A stretch of 64,000 bases of DNA. Origin: Roseicella frigidaeris. Its GTDB lineage: Bacteria > Pseudomonadota > Alphaproteobacteria > Acetobacterales > Acetobacteraceae. Location: the NCBI RefSeq assembly GCF_003258945.1, contig NZ_QLIX01000002.1, forward strand, positions 248,843 through 312,842, given 5' to 3'. Each line of letters begins with the position of its first letter. Within the stretch, counting starts at the first letter, position 1. Below the pieces are notes generated by a model that did not search any database, was not told where the DNA came from, and saw only the letters and a list, made by a program, of their open reading frames with translations. This document shows, piece by piece, positions 33,864 to 42,386 of the stretch. A program made the translations under genes and the position numbers.

Positions 33864-34939
33864 TCCGCGGCCTCCCGCAGGGCGGTCGCGCGCAGCTGCC
33901 GGATCTTCTCGAGCTCGCTCTGGAAATCGACGTAATGCGGCAGCTTCAGATGCTCGACGAAGCCGGTCGCCTCGACATTGTCGCAGTGATAGAGCACGAA
34001 TTCCTCGCTCTCGGCCGGCGCCGTCGCCTCCTCGCCGAGCTCCCGCGCCCGCAGCGCCCGGTCCACCAGCGCCATCGCCATCGCCTTGCGCTCGGCATGG
34101 CCGAAGGTGAGGCCGTAGCCGCGGGTGAATTGCGGCGGCTCGGTCTTCGAGCCGGCGAACTGGTTCACCATCTGGCACTCCGTGACCGTGATCTCGCCGA
34201 TCTCGATGGCGAAGCCGAGCTCGGGCGGGACGATCTCCACCGTCACCTCGCCCATGCGGATCTCGCCGACGAAGGGATGCGCATTGCCGTAGCCGCGCTG
34301 CGTCGAGTAGCCGAGGGCGAGCAGGAAGCCCTCGTCGCCACGGGCGAGGGATTGCAGCCGCAGCGGCCGCTCGGCGGGAAAGGCCAGCGGCTCGCGCGTC
34401 AGGTCCGGCGGCTCCGCCTCGCCAGCCACCTCGCCCTGCATCAGCCCCTCCTGCGCCAGGATGCCGGTGACGCGCGGCATGCGCTCGGCCTCGGCCGACG
34501 CCTCCGGCGGCGGGGGCGGCGCCTCGTCCTCGGCGGCGAGGGCGAAGTCGAGCAGCCGGTGGGTGTAGTCGAAGGTCGGGCCGAGCACCTGCCCGCCCGG
34601 CAGGTCCTTGTAGGTGGCGCTGATCCGCCGCCGGATGCGCATCGCGCCGGTGTCGAGCGGCAGGCTGGCTGCGAAGCGGGGCAGGGTGGTGCGATAGGCG
34701 CGCAGCAGGAAGGCGGCCTCGATCAGGTCGCCGCGCGCCTGCTTGATGGCGAGCGCCGCCAGGCCGCGGTCATGGCAGGCGCCCTCCGCCATGACGCGGT
34801 CGACGGCGAGGCCGAGCTGCTGCTCGATCTGCCCGACCGTCAGCGCCGGCAGGCCGGGATCGCCGCGCCGCTCCCGGGCGAGCCAGGCATGCGCCGCCTC
34901 GATCGCCCGCTCGCCGCCCTTGACTGCCACATAGGCCAT
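33860..34939 (-). CDS. phnI: C-P lyase complex subunit / nucleosidase PhnI
   Basis: 359 residues. Displaces adenine from ATP with the phosphonate, together with PhnG, PhnH and PhnL. It begins MAYVAVKGGERAIEAAHAWL, and DYTHRLLDFA and GYGLTFGHAERKAMAMALVDR are family motifs. A 24-base gap separates it from phnH, the only real spacing inside the operon. Confidence 0.95.
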   Translation of the reverse strand: MAYVAVKGGERAIEAAHAWLARERRGDPGLPALTVGQIEQQLGLAVDRVMAEGACHDRGLAALAIKQARGDLIEAAFLLRAYRTTLPRFAASLPLDTGAMRIRRRISATYKDLPGGQVLGPTFDYTHRLLDFALAAEDEAPPPPPEASAEAERMPRVTGILAQEGLMQGEVAGEAEPPDLTREPLAFPAERPLRLQSLARGDEGFLLALGYSTQRGYGNAHPFVGEIRMGEVTVEIVPPELGFAIEIGEITVTECQMVNQFAGSKTEPPQFTRGYGLTFGHAERKAMAMALVDRALRARELGEEATAPAESEEFVLYHCDNVEATGFVEHLKLPHYVDFQSELEKIRQLRATALREAAE

Positions 34940-34963
34940 GATCGTGTCTCCGGGGCCGGGCGC

Positions 34964-35554
34964 TCAGCCGGCGGCCAGGTGGGTGGTGCGCGGCAGGGCG
35001 GCCAGCCGGTCGCCGGCGCAGAGGAAGAGGTCGACGCCCTGCGGGAAGCGCGCCTGGTTGGCGGCCCAGTCGGCGGCGAAGCCGGGCGGCAGTCCCTCGA
35101 CCCGCAGCCGGTGCTCGCGCTCGATGCCCGGGCCGCTGAGGCGCCAGCCTTCGCCCTCGGCCAGCGCGGCGACCTGCAGGATCAGCGTCGCCGAGCGGTG
35201 CGGCTCCTCCTCGCTGCCGGCGGCGAGCGAGGCGAGCGGCGGCATGGGGCCGGCGGCGAGCAGGAAGGCGGCTTCGCCCGGCGCGGCGGCGATCGGGCAG
35301 CCGGCATGGAAGCGGGCCCAGGCCTCGGCCTCCGGCCCGGCATCGAGCCAGACCGGTGTGTCGGCATCGGCGAGGGTCAGCAGCAGCGCCGCCGCCGCGC
35401 CGCCGAGCGGGGGCGGCGCCTCGGGCGGGGCGGCGACCCGCTGCACGCGGCCGGGCCGCGCCATCGCCTCCAGCGCCGCGCGGAAGCAGGCCTGGGCATC
35501 GAGGACCGGCTCGGCGAAGCCGGCCGCCAGGGTCGCGCGCATCGCCGGCATCAT
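34964..35554 (-). CDS. phnH: C-P lyase complex subunit PhnH
   Basis: 196 residues. Non-catalytic core subunit. PVLDAQACFRAALEAMARPG near the N-terminus and RFPQGVDLFLCAGDRLAALPRTT at the C-terminus (landmarks, not full strings of identity) are typical. The ATG at 35554 overlaps the phnG stop by four bases; a second ATG is at 35551. Confidence 0.93.
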   Translation of the reverse strand: MMPAMRATLAAGFAEPVLDAQACFRAALEAMARPGRVQRVAAPPEAPPPLGGAAAALLLTLADADTPVWLDAGPEAEAWARFHAGCPIAAAPGEAAFLLAAGPMPPLASLAAGSEEEPHRSATLILQVAALAEGEGWRLSGPGIEREHRLRVEGLPPGFAADWAANQARFPQGVDLFLCAGDRLAALPRTTHLAAG

Positions 35555-36021
35555 CGCATCGTCGCCATGGTGAAGAATTGCACCCGGGTGGCCGCCGCCC
35601 GCGCCGCCTGCTGCGCCGCCCGCGCCGCCTGCGCCGCGGCCAGCGGCTCGATCACCGCGGCGAGCAGCGCCGGGCGCCGGTCCGCATCCTGCAGCAGGGC
35701 GTCGAGCAGGGCGGCGAGCTCGGCCTGGCGGCGGTCCCGGCCGGCGACATAGGCATGGCCGATCCGGCCGTCCGGCAGGGCGACGCTGCAACGGGTGACC
35801 GTCATCTCGCCGAGGTTGAAGGGGGCGCCGTCGCCGCCCTGGCGGCCGCGCGCCATGACGAGGCCGGTCTCCGGCGCCCGCAGGCGGCGGTGCGGCGGCG
35901 GGGGCGGCAGGGCGGCCAGCCGCTCCGCGATCTCGGCCGCGCTGGCCCGCGCCAGCACCCCCATCCAGCGGCGCCGGGCCGGGTCCGGCGCCGCGCCCTC
36001 GCTTCCTGTGGCATCGCTCAT
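35551..36021 (-). CDS. phnG: C-P lyase complex subunit PhnG
   Basis: 156 residues. RRRWMGVLARASAAEI near the N-terminus, FNLGEMTVTRCSVAL in the middle and an Ala/Arg helical tail ending in VQFFTM fit PhnG. First gene of phnGHIJKLM-DUF1045. It starts about 30 bases downstream of a predicted promoter that contains the PhnF-type palindrome. Confidence 0.92.
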   Translation of the reverse strand: MSDATGSEGAAPDPARRRWMGVLARASAAEIAERLAALPPPPPHRRLRAPETGLVMARGRQGGDGAPFNLGEMTVTRCSVALPDGRIGHAYVAGRDRRQAELAALLDALLQDADRRPALLAAVIEPLAAAQAARAAQQAARAAATRVQFFTMATMR

Positions 36022-36057
36022 CCTGGCACCTGCTGGTCTCGGTCTCCGGTCCGGTCG

Positions 36058-36087
36058 GTCATAAAGGTCTAGACATCCGGTTGTCTA
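36058..36087 (-). promoter_or_regulatory. Predicted promoter of the phnG operon
   Basis: On the minus strand, TAGACA (36087-36082) and TATGAC (36063-36058) are separated by 18 bases. The perfect palindrome at 36067-36074 lies in the spacer, where a bound repressor would block RNA polymerase. Prediction from sequence only. Confidence 0.5.
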
Positions 36088-36090
36088 GCC
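36067..36090. promoter_or_regulatory. Likely PhnF operator (two sites)
   Basis: GTCTAGAC (36067-36074) is a perfect 8-bp palindrome. GTCTAGCC (36083-36090) is a second half-conserved site, itself framed by ATCCGG and CCGGAT. HutC/PhnF-type GntR regulators bind short palindromes of GT-N-TA-N-AC form, which GTCTAGAC satisfies. It lies between the divergent phnG operon and phnF. Confidence 0.6.
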
Positions 36091-36129
36091 GGATAACTAG
36101 GGCCAGATGTGCCCTGTCGGGGAGGCGGC

Positions 36130-36897
36130 GTGGTTGAAGTTTCGATGACAGATGCCGCGACGGCGGGGGCCGAGGCGCCGCTCGCCCGCGGCCGAGGCGT
36201 CGCGCTCTGGCGGCAGATCGCCGGCACGCTGGAGCGGGACATCGCCGCCGGCCATCTGGCGCCGGGCGTCCGGCTGCCGACCGAGGCCGAGCTCACCCAG
36301 CGCTTCGCGGTGAACCGCCACACCGTGCGCCGCGCCATGGAGGATCTCGAGGCGCGCGGCCTGGTGCGGATCGAGCAGGGGCGCGGCAGCTTCGTCGCCG
36401 AGGACGTGCTGGAATACCCGGTCGGCCCGCGCACCCGCTTCTCCGAGACCATCCGCCGGCAGAACCGCGAGCCGCAGGGCCGCATCCTGCGGCTGGATGA
36501 GATCGATGCCGATGCGACGGTGGCGGAGGCCCTGCGCATCCGCCGCGGCCGGCCGGTGCTGATGGCCGAGCGGCAGGGCCTGGTCGATGGCCGGCCGGTG
36601 GTGCTCGGCCGGCACTACTTCTCCGTCGCCCGCTTCCCGGACATCGCCCGGCTGCTGTCCGAGGACCCCTCCATCACCCGGGCGCTGGTGCGGCTCGGCG
36701 TGCCGGATTACCGCCGCCTCACGACCCGCATCACCGCCCGCATGCCGACGGCGGAGGAGGCGGCGCTGCTCGACCAGACCCGCAGCCGCCCGGTGCTGGT
36801 CTCCGAGGCCCTGAACGTCGACGCGGCCGGCGAGCCGGTCGAGCTGAGCATCGCCTGCTATGCCGCAGGCCGCGTGCAGATCCTGGTGGAAAGCTGA
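36130..36897 (+). CDS. phnF: Phosphonate-responsive GntR-family regulator PhnF
   Basis: 255 residues from a GTG at 36130 that follows GGAGG; an ATG at 36145 is the alternative start. Winged helix at about 28-90 with LPTEAELTQRFAVNRHTVRRAM (helix-turn-helix) and a UTRA ligand domain after that (LVDGRPVVLGRHYFSVARFP region). It probably represses the divergent phn operon and its own unit until a phosphonate or phosphate signal binds. The second phnM follows two bases after its stop. Confidence 0.9.
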   Translation: MVEVSMTDAATAGAEAPLARGRGVALWRQIAGTLERDIAAGHLAPGVRLPTEAELTQRFAVNRHTVRRAMEDLEARGLVRIEQGRGSFVAEDVLEYPVGPRTRFSETIRRQNREPQGRILRLDEIDADATVAEALRIRRGRPVLMAERQGLVDGRPVVLGRHYFSVARFPDIARLLSEDPSITRALVRLGVPDYRRLTTRITARMPTAEEAALLDQTRSRPVLVSEALNVDAAGEPVELSIACYAAGRVQILVES

Positions 36898-36899
36898 CG

Positions 36900-38048
36900 A
36901 TGGAACAGAGGCCCTGGCAGATCACCGGCGGCACCGCGCTGCTGGAGGGGGCGCTGCGCGCCGCCGATATCGCGCTGGCGGAGGGCGCCGTCGCCGCGAC
37001 GGCGCCGCCCGGCGCGCGGCGCATCGATGCCAGCGGGCTGCTGGTGCTGCCGGGCCTGGTCGACCTGCACGGCGACGCGCATGAGCGGGGGCTGCAGCCG
37101 CGGCCGGGCATCGGCTTCCCGGCCGAGATGGCGGTGCGCGACACGGCGGCGCAGCTCCTCGCCTCCGGCATCACCACGGCCTATCTCGGCGTGACGCTCT
37201 CCTGGGAGCCGGGGCTGCGTTCGCTCGACTCCTGGCGGGCGCTGATGGCGGCGCTGGATGCGGCGCGGCCGGCACTGGCCCCCGATCTCCGGGTGCATCT
37301 GCGCTTCGAGGCCGACAATCTCGACGCGCTCGACGACGCGCTCTCCGACATCGCCACCGGGCAGGTGCATCTGCTCGGCTTCAACGACCACACGCCGCCG
37401 ATCCTGGCGCGCATGGACGACCCGAAGCAGGTGGCGAAATATGCCGGCCGCGCCGGGCTCTCGGCCGAGGAATTCCGCGCCCTGATCACCCATGTCGCGG
37501 CGCGGCGCGACCGGGTGCCGGAGACGCGGGCCCGCCTCGCCGCGGCGGCGGCGAAGGCCGGGCTGCCGATGCTGAGCCATGACGACGCGACGCTCGCCGA
37601 CCGCGCGCTCTACCGCGGCCTCGGGGCCCGCATCTGTGAATTCCCGATGGCCGAGGCGGTGGCCGAGGATGCGCGGGCGCATGGCGAGGCGGTGGTGATG
37701 GGGGCGCCGAACGTGGTGCGCGGCGGCAGCCATCTCGGCTGGGCGAGCGCCGCGCCGCTGGCCGAGCGCGGCCTCGTCACCGTGCTGGCGAGCGACTACC
37801 ACTGGCCGGCGCTGCTGGCCGCGCCCTTCGCCATGGTCCGGCGCGGCCGGATGGATCTGGCGGCGGCCTGGGCGCTGGTCTCCGGCAATCCGGCGGCGGC
37901 GGCCGGACTCGCCGATCGCGGCGCGCTGCGGCCGGGACTGCGCGGCGACGTGGTGCTGGTCGATCCGGCGGGGCCGGAGGCGGTGGCGGTGTTCTGCGCC
38001 GGGCGGCTGGCGCATCTGACCGCCGCCGGGGCGGCGCGGCTGGATTAG
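36900..38048 (+). CDS. phnM: Second PhnM-like diphosphatase/amidohydrolase
   Basis: 382 residues. The same fold and motif order as the phnM at 30381: VDLHGDAHER, LSHDDAT, VVMGAPNVVRGGSH, VLASDYHWPAL. The first motif differs (HGDAHER instead of HTDNLER), and the two proteins are clearly paralogs, not copies. Cotranscribed with phnF. It could handle a different ribose alkylphosphonate triphosphate or be an isozyme under separate control. Confidence 0.88.
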   Translation: MEQRPWQITGGTALLEGALRAADIALAEGAVAATAPPGARRIDASGLLVLPGLVDLHGDAHERGLQPRPGIGFPAEMAVRDTAAQLLASGITTAYLGVTLSWEPGLRSLDSWRALMAALDAARPALAPDLRVHLRFEADNLDALDDALSDIATGQVHLLGFNDHTPPILARMDDPKQVAKYAGRAGLSAEEFRALITHVAARRDRVPETRARLAAAAAKAGLPMLSHDDATLADRALYRGLGARICEFPMAEAVAEDARAHGEAVVMGAPNVVRGGSHLGWASAAPLAERGLVTVLASDYHWPALLAAPFAMVRRGRMDLAAAWALVSGNPAAAAGLADRGALRPGLRGDVVLVDPAGPEAVAVFCAGRLAHLTAAGAARLD

Positions 38049-38064
38049 CGCGGCGCGCGGCCGG

Positions 38065-40176
38065 CTACTCCGCCGCCAGCCGCTCCATCGCCGCCTCGGC
38101 CTGCACCCAGACCGCGGTGTCGTGGAACACCGCGCCGCCCTTCGGCGGGCCGGGATCGTCGCTGGTCAGCAGGTTGATGCCGATGCCGCCGGCGAAGTCG
38201 CCATTCGGCCAGATGCTCTCGACGATGACGACGCCCTCCTGCTGGCCCTCGGCCAGCCTGGCCGTCACCACCACCTCGCCCCGGGCATTGCCGAGGCGCA
38301 CCATCCCGCCCTCGGTGACGCCGAGCCGGGCGGCGTCCTTCGGGTGCAGCATCGCCGCCGGGCATTGCTCGCGCTTGCGGGCGCCCGGCGTCTCGGTGAA
38401 GGTCGTGTTGAGGAACTGCCGGGCCGGCGCGGTCACCATGCGGAACGGGTGCTCGGCATCGGCGCCGTCGATCGCATCCATCTGGTCGGGCAGCGCCGGC
38501 ATGCCGGCATGGTCGGTGCCGATCGCCGCCCAGTCGGGCGCGAAGCGGAAGCGTCCATCGGGATGGCCGAAGCCCCGCTCGTAATGCGCCGCGGCGAAAT
38601 CCGGGGCGGCATCCACCCAGCGCGCCGCGGCGACCTCCTCCCAGCCCGGCCAGCCCGAGGCGCGCAGCGTCGCATCGGCGATCTCGCGGGCGGTCATGCG
38701 GAAGCCCGGATGCTCGGCGCCGAGCCGGGCGGCGAGGCCCTGCAGCACCTCGTGGTTGGAGCGGCACGCGCCCGGCGGCTCGACGATCTTCGGGCCGAGC
38801 TGGATATGGGTGTGGCCGCCCGACTGGTAGAGGTCGTCATGCTCGACGAACATCGTCGCCGGCAGGACGATGTCGGCGTATTTCGCCGTGTCGGTCAGGA
38901 ATTGCTCGTGCACGCAGGTGAAGAGGTCGTCGCGCAGGAAGCCGCGCCGCACCTTGCCGCTGGCCGGTGCGACGACGACCGGGTTGGTGTTCTGGATCAG
39001 CAGCGCCGTCACCGGCGGGCCCTCGCCGAGGTCGCGCCGGTCGCCGGTCAGCACCGCGCCGATGCGGCTCTGGTCGAGCATGCGGATGCCGGGGTCGCGC
39101 GCATCCAGCCCCTCGATCAGCGTCTTGTCCCAGTGGTAGATGGCGCGGTTGCTCCAGAAGGCGCCGCCGCCGATGTGGCGCCACTTGCCGGTCACGGTCG
39201 GCAGGCAGGTGACGGCGTGCAGCGCCGCGGCGCCGTTGCGGCTGCGCGAGAAGCCGTAGCCGCAGCGGATATAGGCCCGCTCGGTGGTGTTGTAGAGCCG
39301 GGCGAATTCCTCGATGACGGCGACGGGCAGGCCGGTGACGGCGCTTGCCCAATCGGGCCCGCGGGCGGCCAGATGCGCCTCCAGCCCGGCCGGCGCGTCC
39401 GACATGCGGGCGATGTAGTCGCGGTCGGCATGGCCGTCGCGGAAGGCGATGTGCATCACGGCGCAGGCCAGCGCCGCATCGGTGCCCGGCCGCACCGCCA
39501 GGTGCAGGTCGGCCGCCGCGGCGGTGCCGGTGCGGTAGGGATCGACGACGACGAGCTTCGCGCCGCGCTGCTTCCGGGCGCGGCTGACATGCGTCATCAC
39601 GTTGACCTGCGTCGCCACCGGGTTGCCGCCCCAGATGACGATGAGGTCGGCCTCGGCCATCTCGCGCGGGTCGGGGCCGCCGAAATGCCCGACGCCCGCC
39701 TGCCAGCCGCTTTCGCAGAGCGCGGTGCAGATGGTGTTCTTCTGCCCGGAATAGCGCATGACGTGGCGCAGCCGGTGGATGCCGTCGCGCTGCACCAGCC
39801 CCATGGTGCCGGCATAGTAGTAGGGCCAGACGGTCTCGCTGCCATGCCGGGCGGTGCGCTCGGCGAAGGCCTCGGCGGTGCGGTCGAGCGCCTCCTCCCA
39901 GCCGATCTCGCGGAACTGGCCGCTGCCCTTCGGGCCTGTGCGGAGCAGCGGGTGCAGCAGGCGGTCCGGGTGGTGCACCCGCTCGGCATAGCGCGAGACC
40001 TTGGCGCAGATGACGCCCGCCGTGTAGCTGTTGGCGGCCGCGCCGCGGACCGCGCCGATGCCGCGCCCGACCCCCTCGGCGTCGCGCTTCACCTCGATCT
40101 CGAGGGCGCAGGTCGAGGGGCAGTCATGCGGGCAGGTGCTGCCCTGGAAGTCGCCGCGCGCCACGCTCTCCGCCAT
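38065..40176 (-). CDS. Molybdopterin oxidoreductase (DMSO-reductase family)
   Basis: 703 residues. The N-terminal [4Fe-4S] site CPHDCPSTC with a fourth Cys in GVICAKV, followed by the molybdopterin domain (WEEALDRTAEAFAE, then IWGGNPVATQVN) and the C-terminal dinucleotide-binding domain (QCPAAMLHPKDAARLGV, then VRLGNARGEV). No Tat signal, so cytoplasmic. No partner electron-transfer subunit is adjacent. Substrate unknown; short stand-alone members are annotated as formate dehydrogenase- or thiosulfate reductase-like. The phn locus ends convergently 16 bases away. Confidence 0.88.
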   Translation of the reverse strand: MAESVARGDFQGSTCPHDCPSTCALEIEVKRDAEGVGRGIGAVRGAAANSYTAGVICAKVSRYAERVHHPDRLLHPLLRTGPKGSGQFREIGWEEALDRTAEAFAERTARHGSETVWPYYYAGTMGLVQRDGIHRLRHVMRYSGQKNTICTALCESGWQAGVGHFGGPDPREMAEADLIVIWGGNPVATQVNVMTHVSRARKQRGAKLVVVDPYRTGTAAAADLHLAVRPGTDAALACAVMHIAFRDGHADRDYIARMSDAPAGLEAHLAARGPDWASAVTGLPVAVIEEFARLYNTTERAYIRCGYGFSRSRNGAAALHAVTCLPTVTGKWRHIGGGAFWSNRAIYHWDKTLIEGLDARDPGIRMLDQSRIGAVLTGDRRDLGEGPPVTALLIQNTNPVVVAPASGKVRRGFLRDDLFTCVHEQFLTDTAKYADIVLPATMFVEHDDLYQSGGHTHIQLGPKIVEPPGACRSNHEVLQGLAARLGAEHPGFRMTAREIADATLRASGWPGWEEVAAARWVDAAPDFAAAHYERGFGHPDGRFRFAPDWAAIGTDHAGMPALPDQMDAIDGADAEHPFRMVTAPARQFLNTTFTETPGARKREQCPAAMLHPKDAARLGVTEGGMVRLGNARGEVVVTARLAEGQQEGVVIVESIWPNGDFAGGIGINLLTSDDPGPPKGGAVFHDTAVWVQAEAAMERLAAE

Positions 40177-40235
40177 GCCCCGCCATCCTCGCCCCGTGCC
40201 GTGGCGGGAAGCATAGGGGAGGGGGGCGGCGATCG

Positions 40236-41891
40236 CTACGGTGCTGCCGGGCCGCTCCAGCGCATGCGGTGCAGGTCGAGGGCGCAGAGCCCGGTGACGC
40301 CCCAGGCCCGGGCATAGGCGGCGACGGCGGCGGGATAGTCGGGATCGCCCGGGATGCCGGCCGGCCAGCGCGGCGGGTTGAAGGTGGAGATGCCGTTCAC
40401 GGTCGGGATGTGCCGGACGGCGGCGACGAGCATCGCCTCGGTGTTGTGGTTGTAGGGATCGTCCACCGCCTCGCCGAAGCGGCTCTCCTGCCGGGCGGCG
40501 GAGACCCAGAAGGCCCGGCAGCCGGGCGGGGGCGGCGGCACCGCGGCGAGGCGGCCGGCCTCCAGCGTCCGGTCGAGGAAGAGCGGGGCGTAGGAATTCG
40601 CCTGCTCGAGCAGCAGCAGCGCGACCAGCGCCAGCCGCGGCAGCAGCGGCCAGCGGCGGGAGGCGAGGAAGGCCATGGCCAGCAGCAGCACGGCGAGGGT
40701 GATGAGGATCTGGTAGCGCGCCACCACCCGCGGCACCTTCGCCCCCGGCACCACGGCATAGACCAGGGACCAGGCGGTGACGCCGCCGACCTGCAGGGTG
40801 AGCAGCCAGGTCGCCAGGCTGGCGAGGCCGAGGGCGCGCCAGAAGGCGAGCAGGCCCGGCGGCAGGGCAGGGCGGCGGGCGAGCCAGGCGAGGGCAGCGA
40901 GGTAGAGCAGCAGGAGCAGCGGCGGCAGGCCGGTCATCCGCTCGCTCCAGGCGGGGAAGCCGGGGCGGACGGCGTCGTTCAGGGCGCGGACCAGCCAGCC
41001 CCAGAGCCAGTTCTCCTGGCCGACATTGAGGAGGTCGAGCGGCTCCGGCGCGTTGCGCACCACATCCGCCCAGGGGTGCATGCCGGTCTCGGCCGCCTTC
41101 GGCAGGTAGAGGGCGAGGAAGGGCAGGTTCGCCAGGACGGCGAGGGCGAGCAGCCCGACCAGGGGCAGCGCCTGCGCCTGGACCGCCAGGAACAGGCGCC
41201 GGCGCGCCGCCCCGCCGGCGACCAGCAGCCAGGCGGGCAGCAGCGCCAGGCCGAGGAAGGCGCTGTACCAGGCCATGTAGAAGCCGGTCATCAGGCAGGC
41301 GGCGAAGGCCAGGCAGAAGCCGGCGCCCCAGCCGAGCAGCGCGGCGCGGCGGCCGGCGAGCAGCGCGGCCAGGCTGCGCTCGGCCAGCAGGCCCAGCACC
41401 GGCACGAAGGAGACGCTGAAGAGCTGGGCGTGGCTGCCGCGGATGAAGAGGTTGTTGCTGATGGTGAAGAGCGCGGCGCCGAGCAGCGCCCAGCCGAAGG
41501 GAAGGCCGAGGCGGCGGGCCAGCGCCAGGGTGGCGGCGAAGCCGATGGCGCGCGTCGTGACGTTGACCAGCTCGCCCGCCAGGAAGGGATCGGCGCCGAG
41601 GCTCCGGAAGACCGAATGGATCAGCCCGAAGAGCAGGTAGCCGTCGTTGTAGCCGAGCGTCGCCGGCACCGGGAAGAAATAGGCGGTGCGGTCCCAGGGC
41701 TCGAGGCCGCGCAGCAGGTTGAACCAGTGTTCCAGGATGGAGAGGGCGATGACGCCGTCATGCCGGTCCCCGAGCAGCAGGGTGAAGCCGTTGCCGAGCT
41801 GGTTGCGGAAGAAGAAGGCGAGGCAGAGCGCGCCGCAGAGCGTCGCCGCCAGGAACCGCCCCGGCCGGCCCATCGAATCCGCCTCGTTCAC
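40236..41891 (-). CDS. Polytopic membrane protein, GT-C-like
   Basis: 551 residues from a GTG at 41891 that follows GGGAGAGG. About ten to twelve hydrophobic segments follow, beginning with FLAATLCGALCLAFFF. A large first loop contains DRHDGVIALSILEHWFN, and a soluble C-terminal part of about 100 residues follows. The architecture resembles GT-C glycosyltransferases or YfhO-like proteins, but no decisive motif was recognised. An in-frame ATG at 41873 is a weaker start. Confidence 0.6.
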   Translation of the reverse strand: MNEADSMGRPGRFLAATLCGALCLAFFFRNQLGNGFTLLLGDRHDGVIALSILEHWFNLLRGLEPWDRTAYFFPVPATLGYNDGYLLFGLIHSVFRSLGADPFLAGELVNVTTRAIGFAATLALARRLGLPFGWALLGAALFTISNNLFIRGSHAQLFSVSFVPVLGLLAERSLAALLAGRRAALLGWGAGFCLAFAACLMTGFYMAWYSAFLGLALLPAWLLVAGGAARRRLFLAVQAQALPLVGLLALAVLANLPFLALYLPKAAETGMHPWADVVRNAPEPLDLLNVGQENWLWGWLVRALNDAVRPGFPAWSERMTGLPPLLLLLYLAALAWLARRPALPPGLLAFWRALGLASLATWLLTLQVGGVTAWSLVYAVVPGAKVPRVVARYQILITLAVLLLAMAFLASRRWPLLPRLALVALLLLEQANSYAPLFLDRTLEAGRLAAVPPPPPGCRAFWVSAARQESRFGEAVDDPYNHNTEAMLVAAVRHIPTVNGISTFNPPRWPAGIPGDPDYPAAVAAYARAWGVTGLCALDLHRMRWSGPAAP

Positions 41892-41973
41892 GCCCCTCTC
41901 CCGTCCCGCCCTGCCACGGGTCCAGGCAACGGCGATCCTGCAGCGCGGCGATGGCGGCAATGGGGTGGGAAGA

Positions 41974-42048
41974 TGGCTCCGGCGGTTGGATTCGAACCAA
42001 CGACCAACGGATTAACAGTCCGCTGCGCTACCGCTGCGCCACGCCGGA
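41974..42048 (-). tRNA. tRNA-Asn (GTT)
   Basis: Cloverleaf read on the minus strand: acceptor TCCGGCG pairs with CGCCGGA, anticodon loop CTGTTAA, T-loop GGTTCGAATCC, discriminator G and an encoded CCA at 41976-41974. Confidence 0.95.
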
Positions 42049-42113
42049 TCAGCCAAGGGAGCGGCCGTATAGCACTCATGCCGCACCCTGTAAGCCCCCT
42101 GGAGCCGCTTTTG

Positions 42114-42135
42114 TCCGGCCCGTTCACGGGCCGGA
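42114..42135. other. Perfect hairpin between two tRNA genes
   Basis: TCCGGCCCG-TTCA-CGGGCCGGA, a 9-bp stem. The T-run TTTT is on the 5' side in plus orientation, so it does not look like a terminator for the minus-strand tRNAs. It may be a processing or spacing structure. Confidence 0.5.
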
Positions 42136-42141
42136 TCCGCC

Positions 42142-42215
42142 TGGAGGTCCGGGGCGGAATTGAACCGCCGTAGCAGGTTTTGCAGACCTGTGCCTGACCA
42201 CTCGGCCACCGGACC
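42142..42215 (-). tRNA. tRNA-Cys (GCA)
   Basis: Minus strand: acceptor GGTCCGG pairs with CCGGACC, anticodon loop CTGCAAA, discriminator T as expected for Cys, and an encoded CCA at 42144-42142. It lies 93 bases from tRNA-Asn on the same strand, probably one transcript. Confidence 0.95.
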
Positions 42216-42235
42216 GCCGGGACGGAGGAACCGCT

Positions 42236-42268
42236 CCGGGCGCGGGCCCTCTTTGGGGCCGCGCCCGG
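42236..42268. other. Strong hairpin upstream of tRNA-Cys and pcm
   Basis: CCGGGCGCGG (42236-42245) pairs with CCGCGCCCGG (42259-42268) around a TCTTT-containing loop. It lies between the minus-strand tRNA pair and the plus-strand pcm promoter and may insulate the two units. Confidence 0.45.
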
Positions 42269-42328
42269 CCGAGGTCAAGCCGGCGTGGCGGCTCGGGGGG
42301 CGGCTGGCGGACCCCCGCAGAAGGGCGC

Positions 42329-42358
42329 TTGGCGCGGCCGCGCCACGGCCCCTATAAA
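42329..42358 (+). promoter_or_regulatory. Predicted promoter of pcm
   Basis: TTGGCG (42329-42334), 18-base spacer, TATAAA (42353-42358), ending 28 bases before the pcm ATG. TATAAA stands out in otherwise GC-rich DNA. Confidence 0.6.
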
Positions 42359-42386
42359 CCCGCGGCCCCGAGAAGGTAACGGCTTC

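Noticed and set aside
42114-42135. Rho-independent terminator for tRNA-Cys
   Set aside because: The T-run is on the wrong side of the stem for minus-strand transcription.
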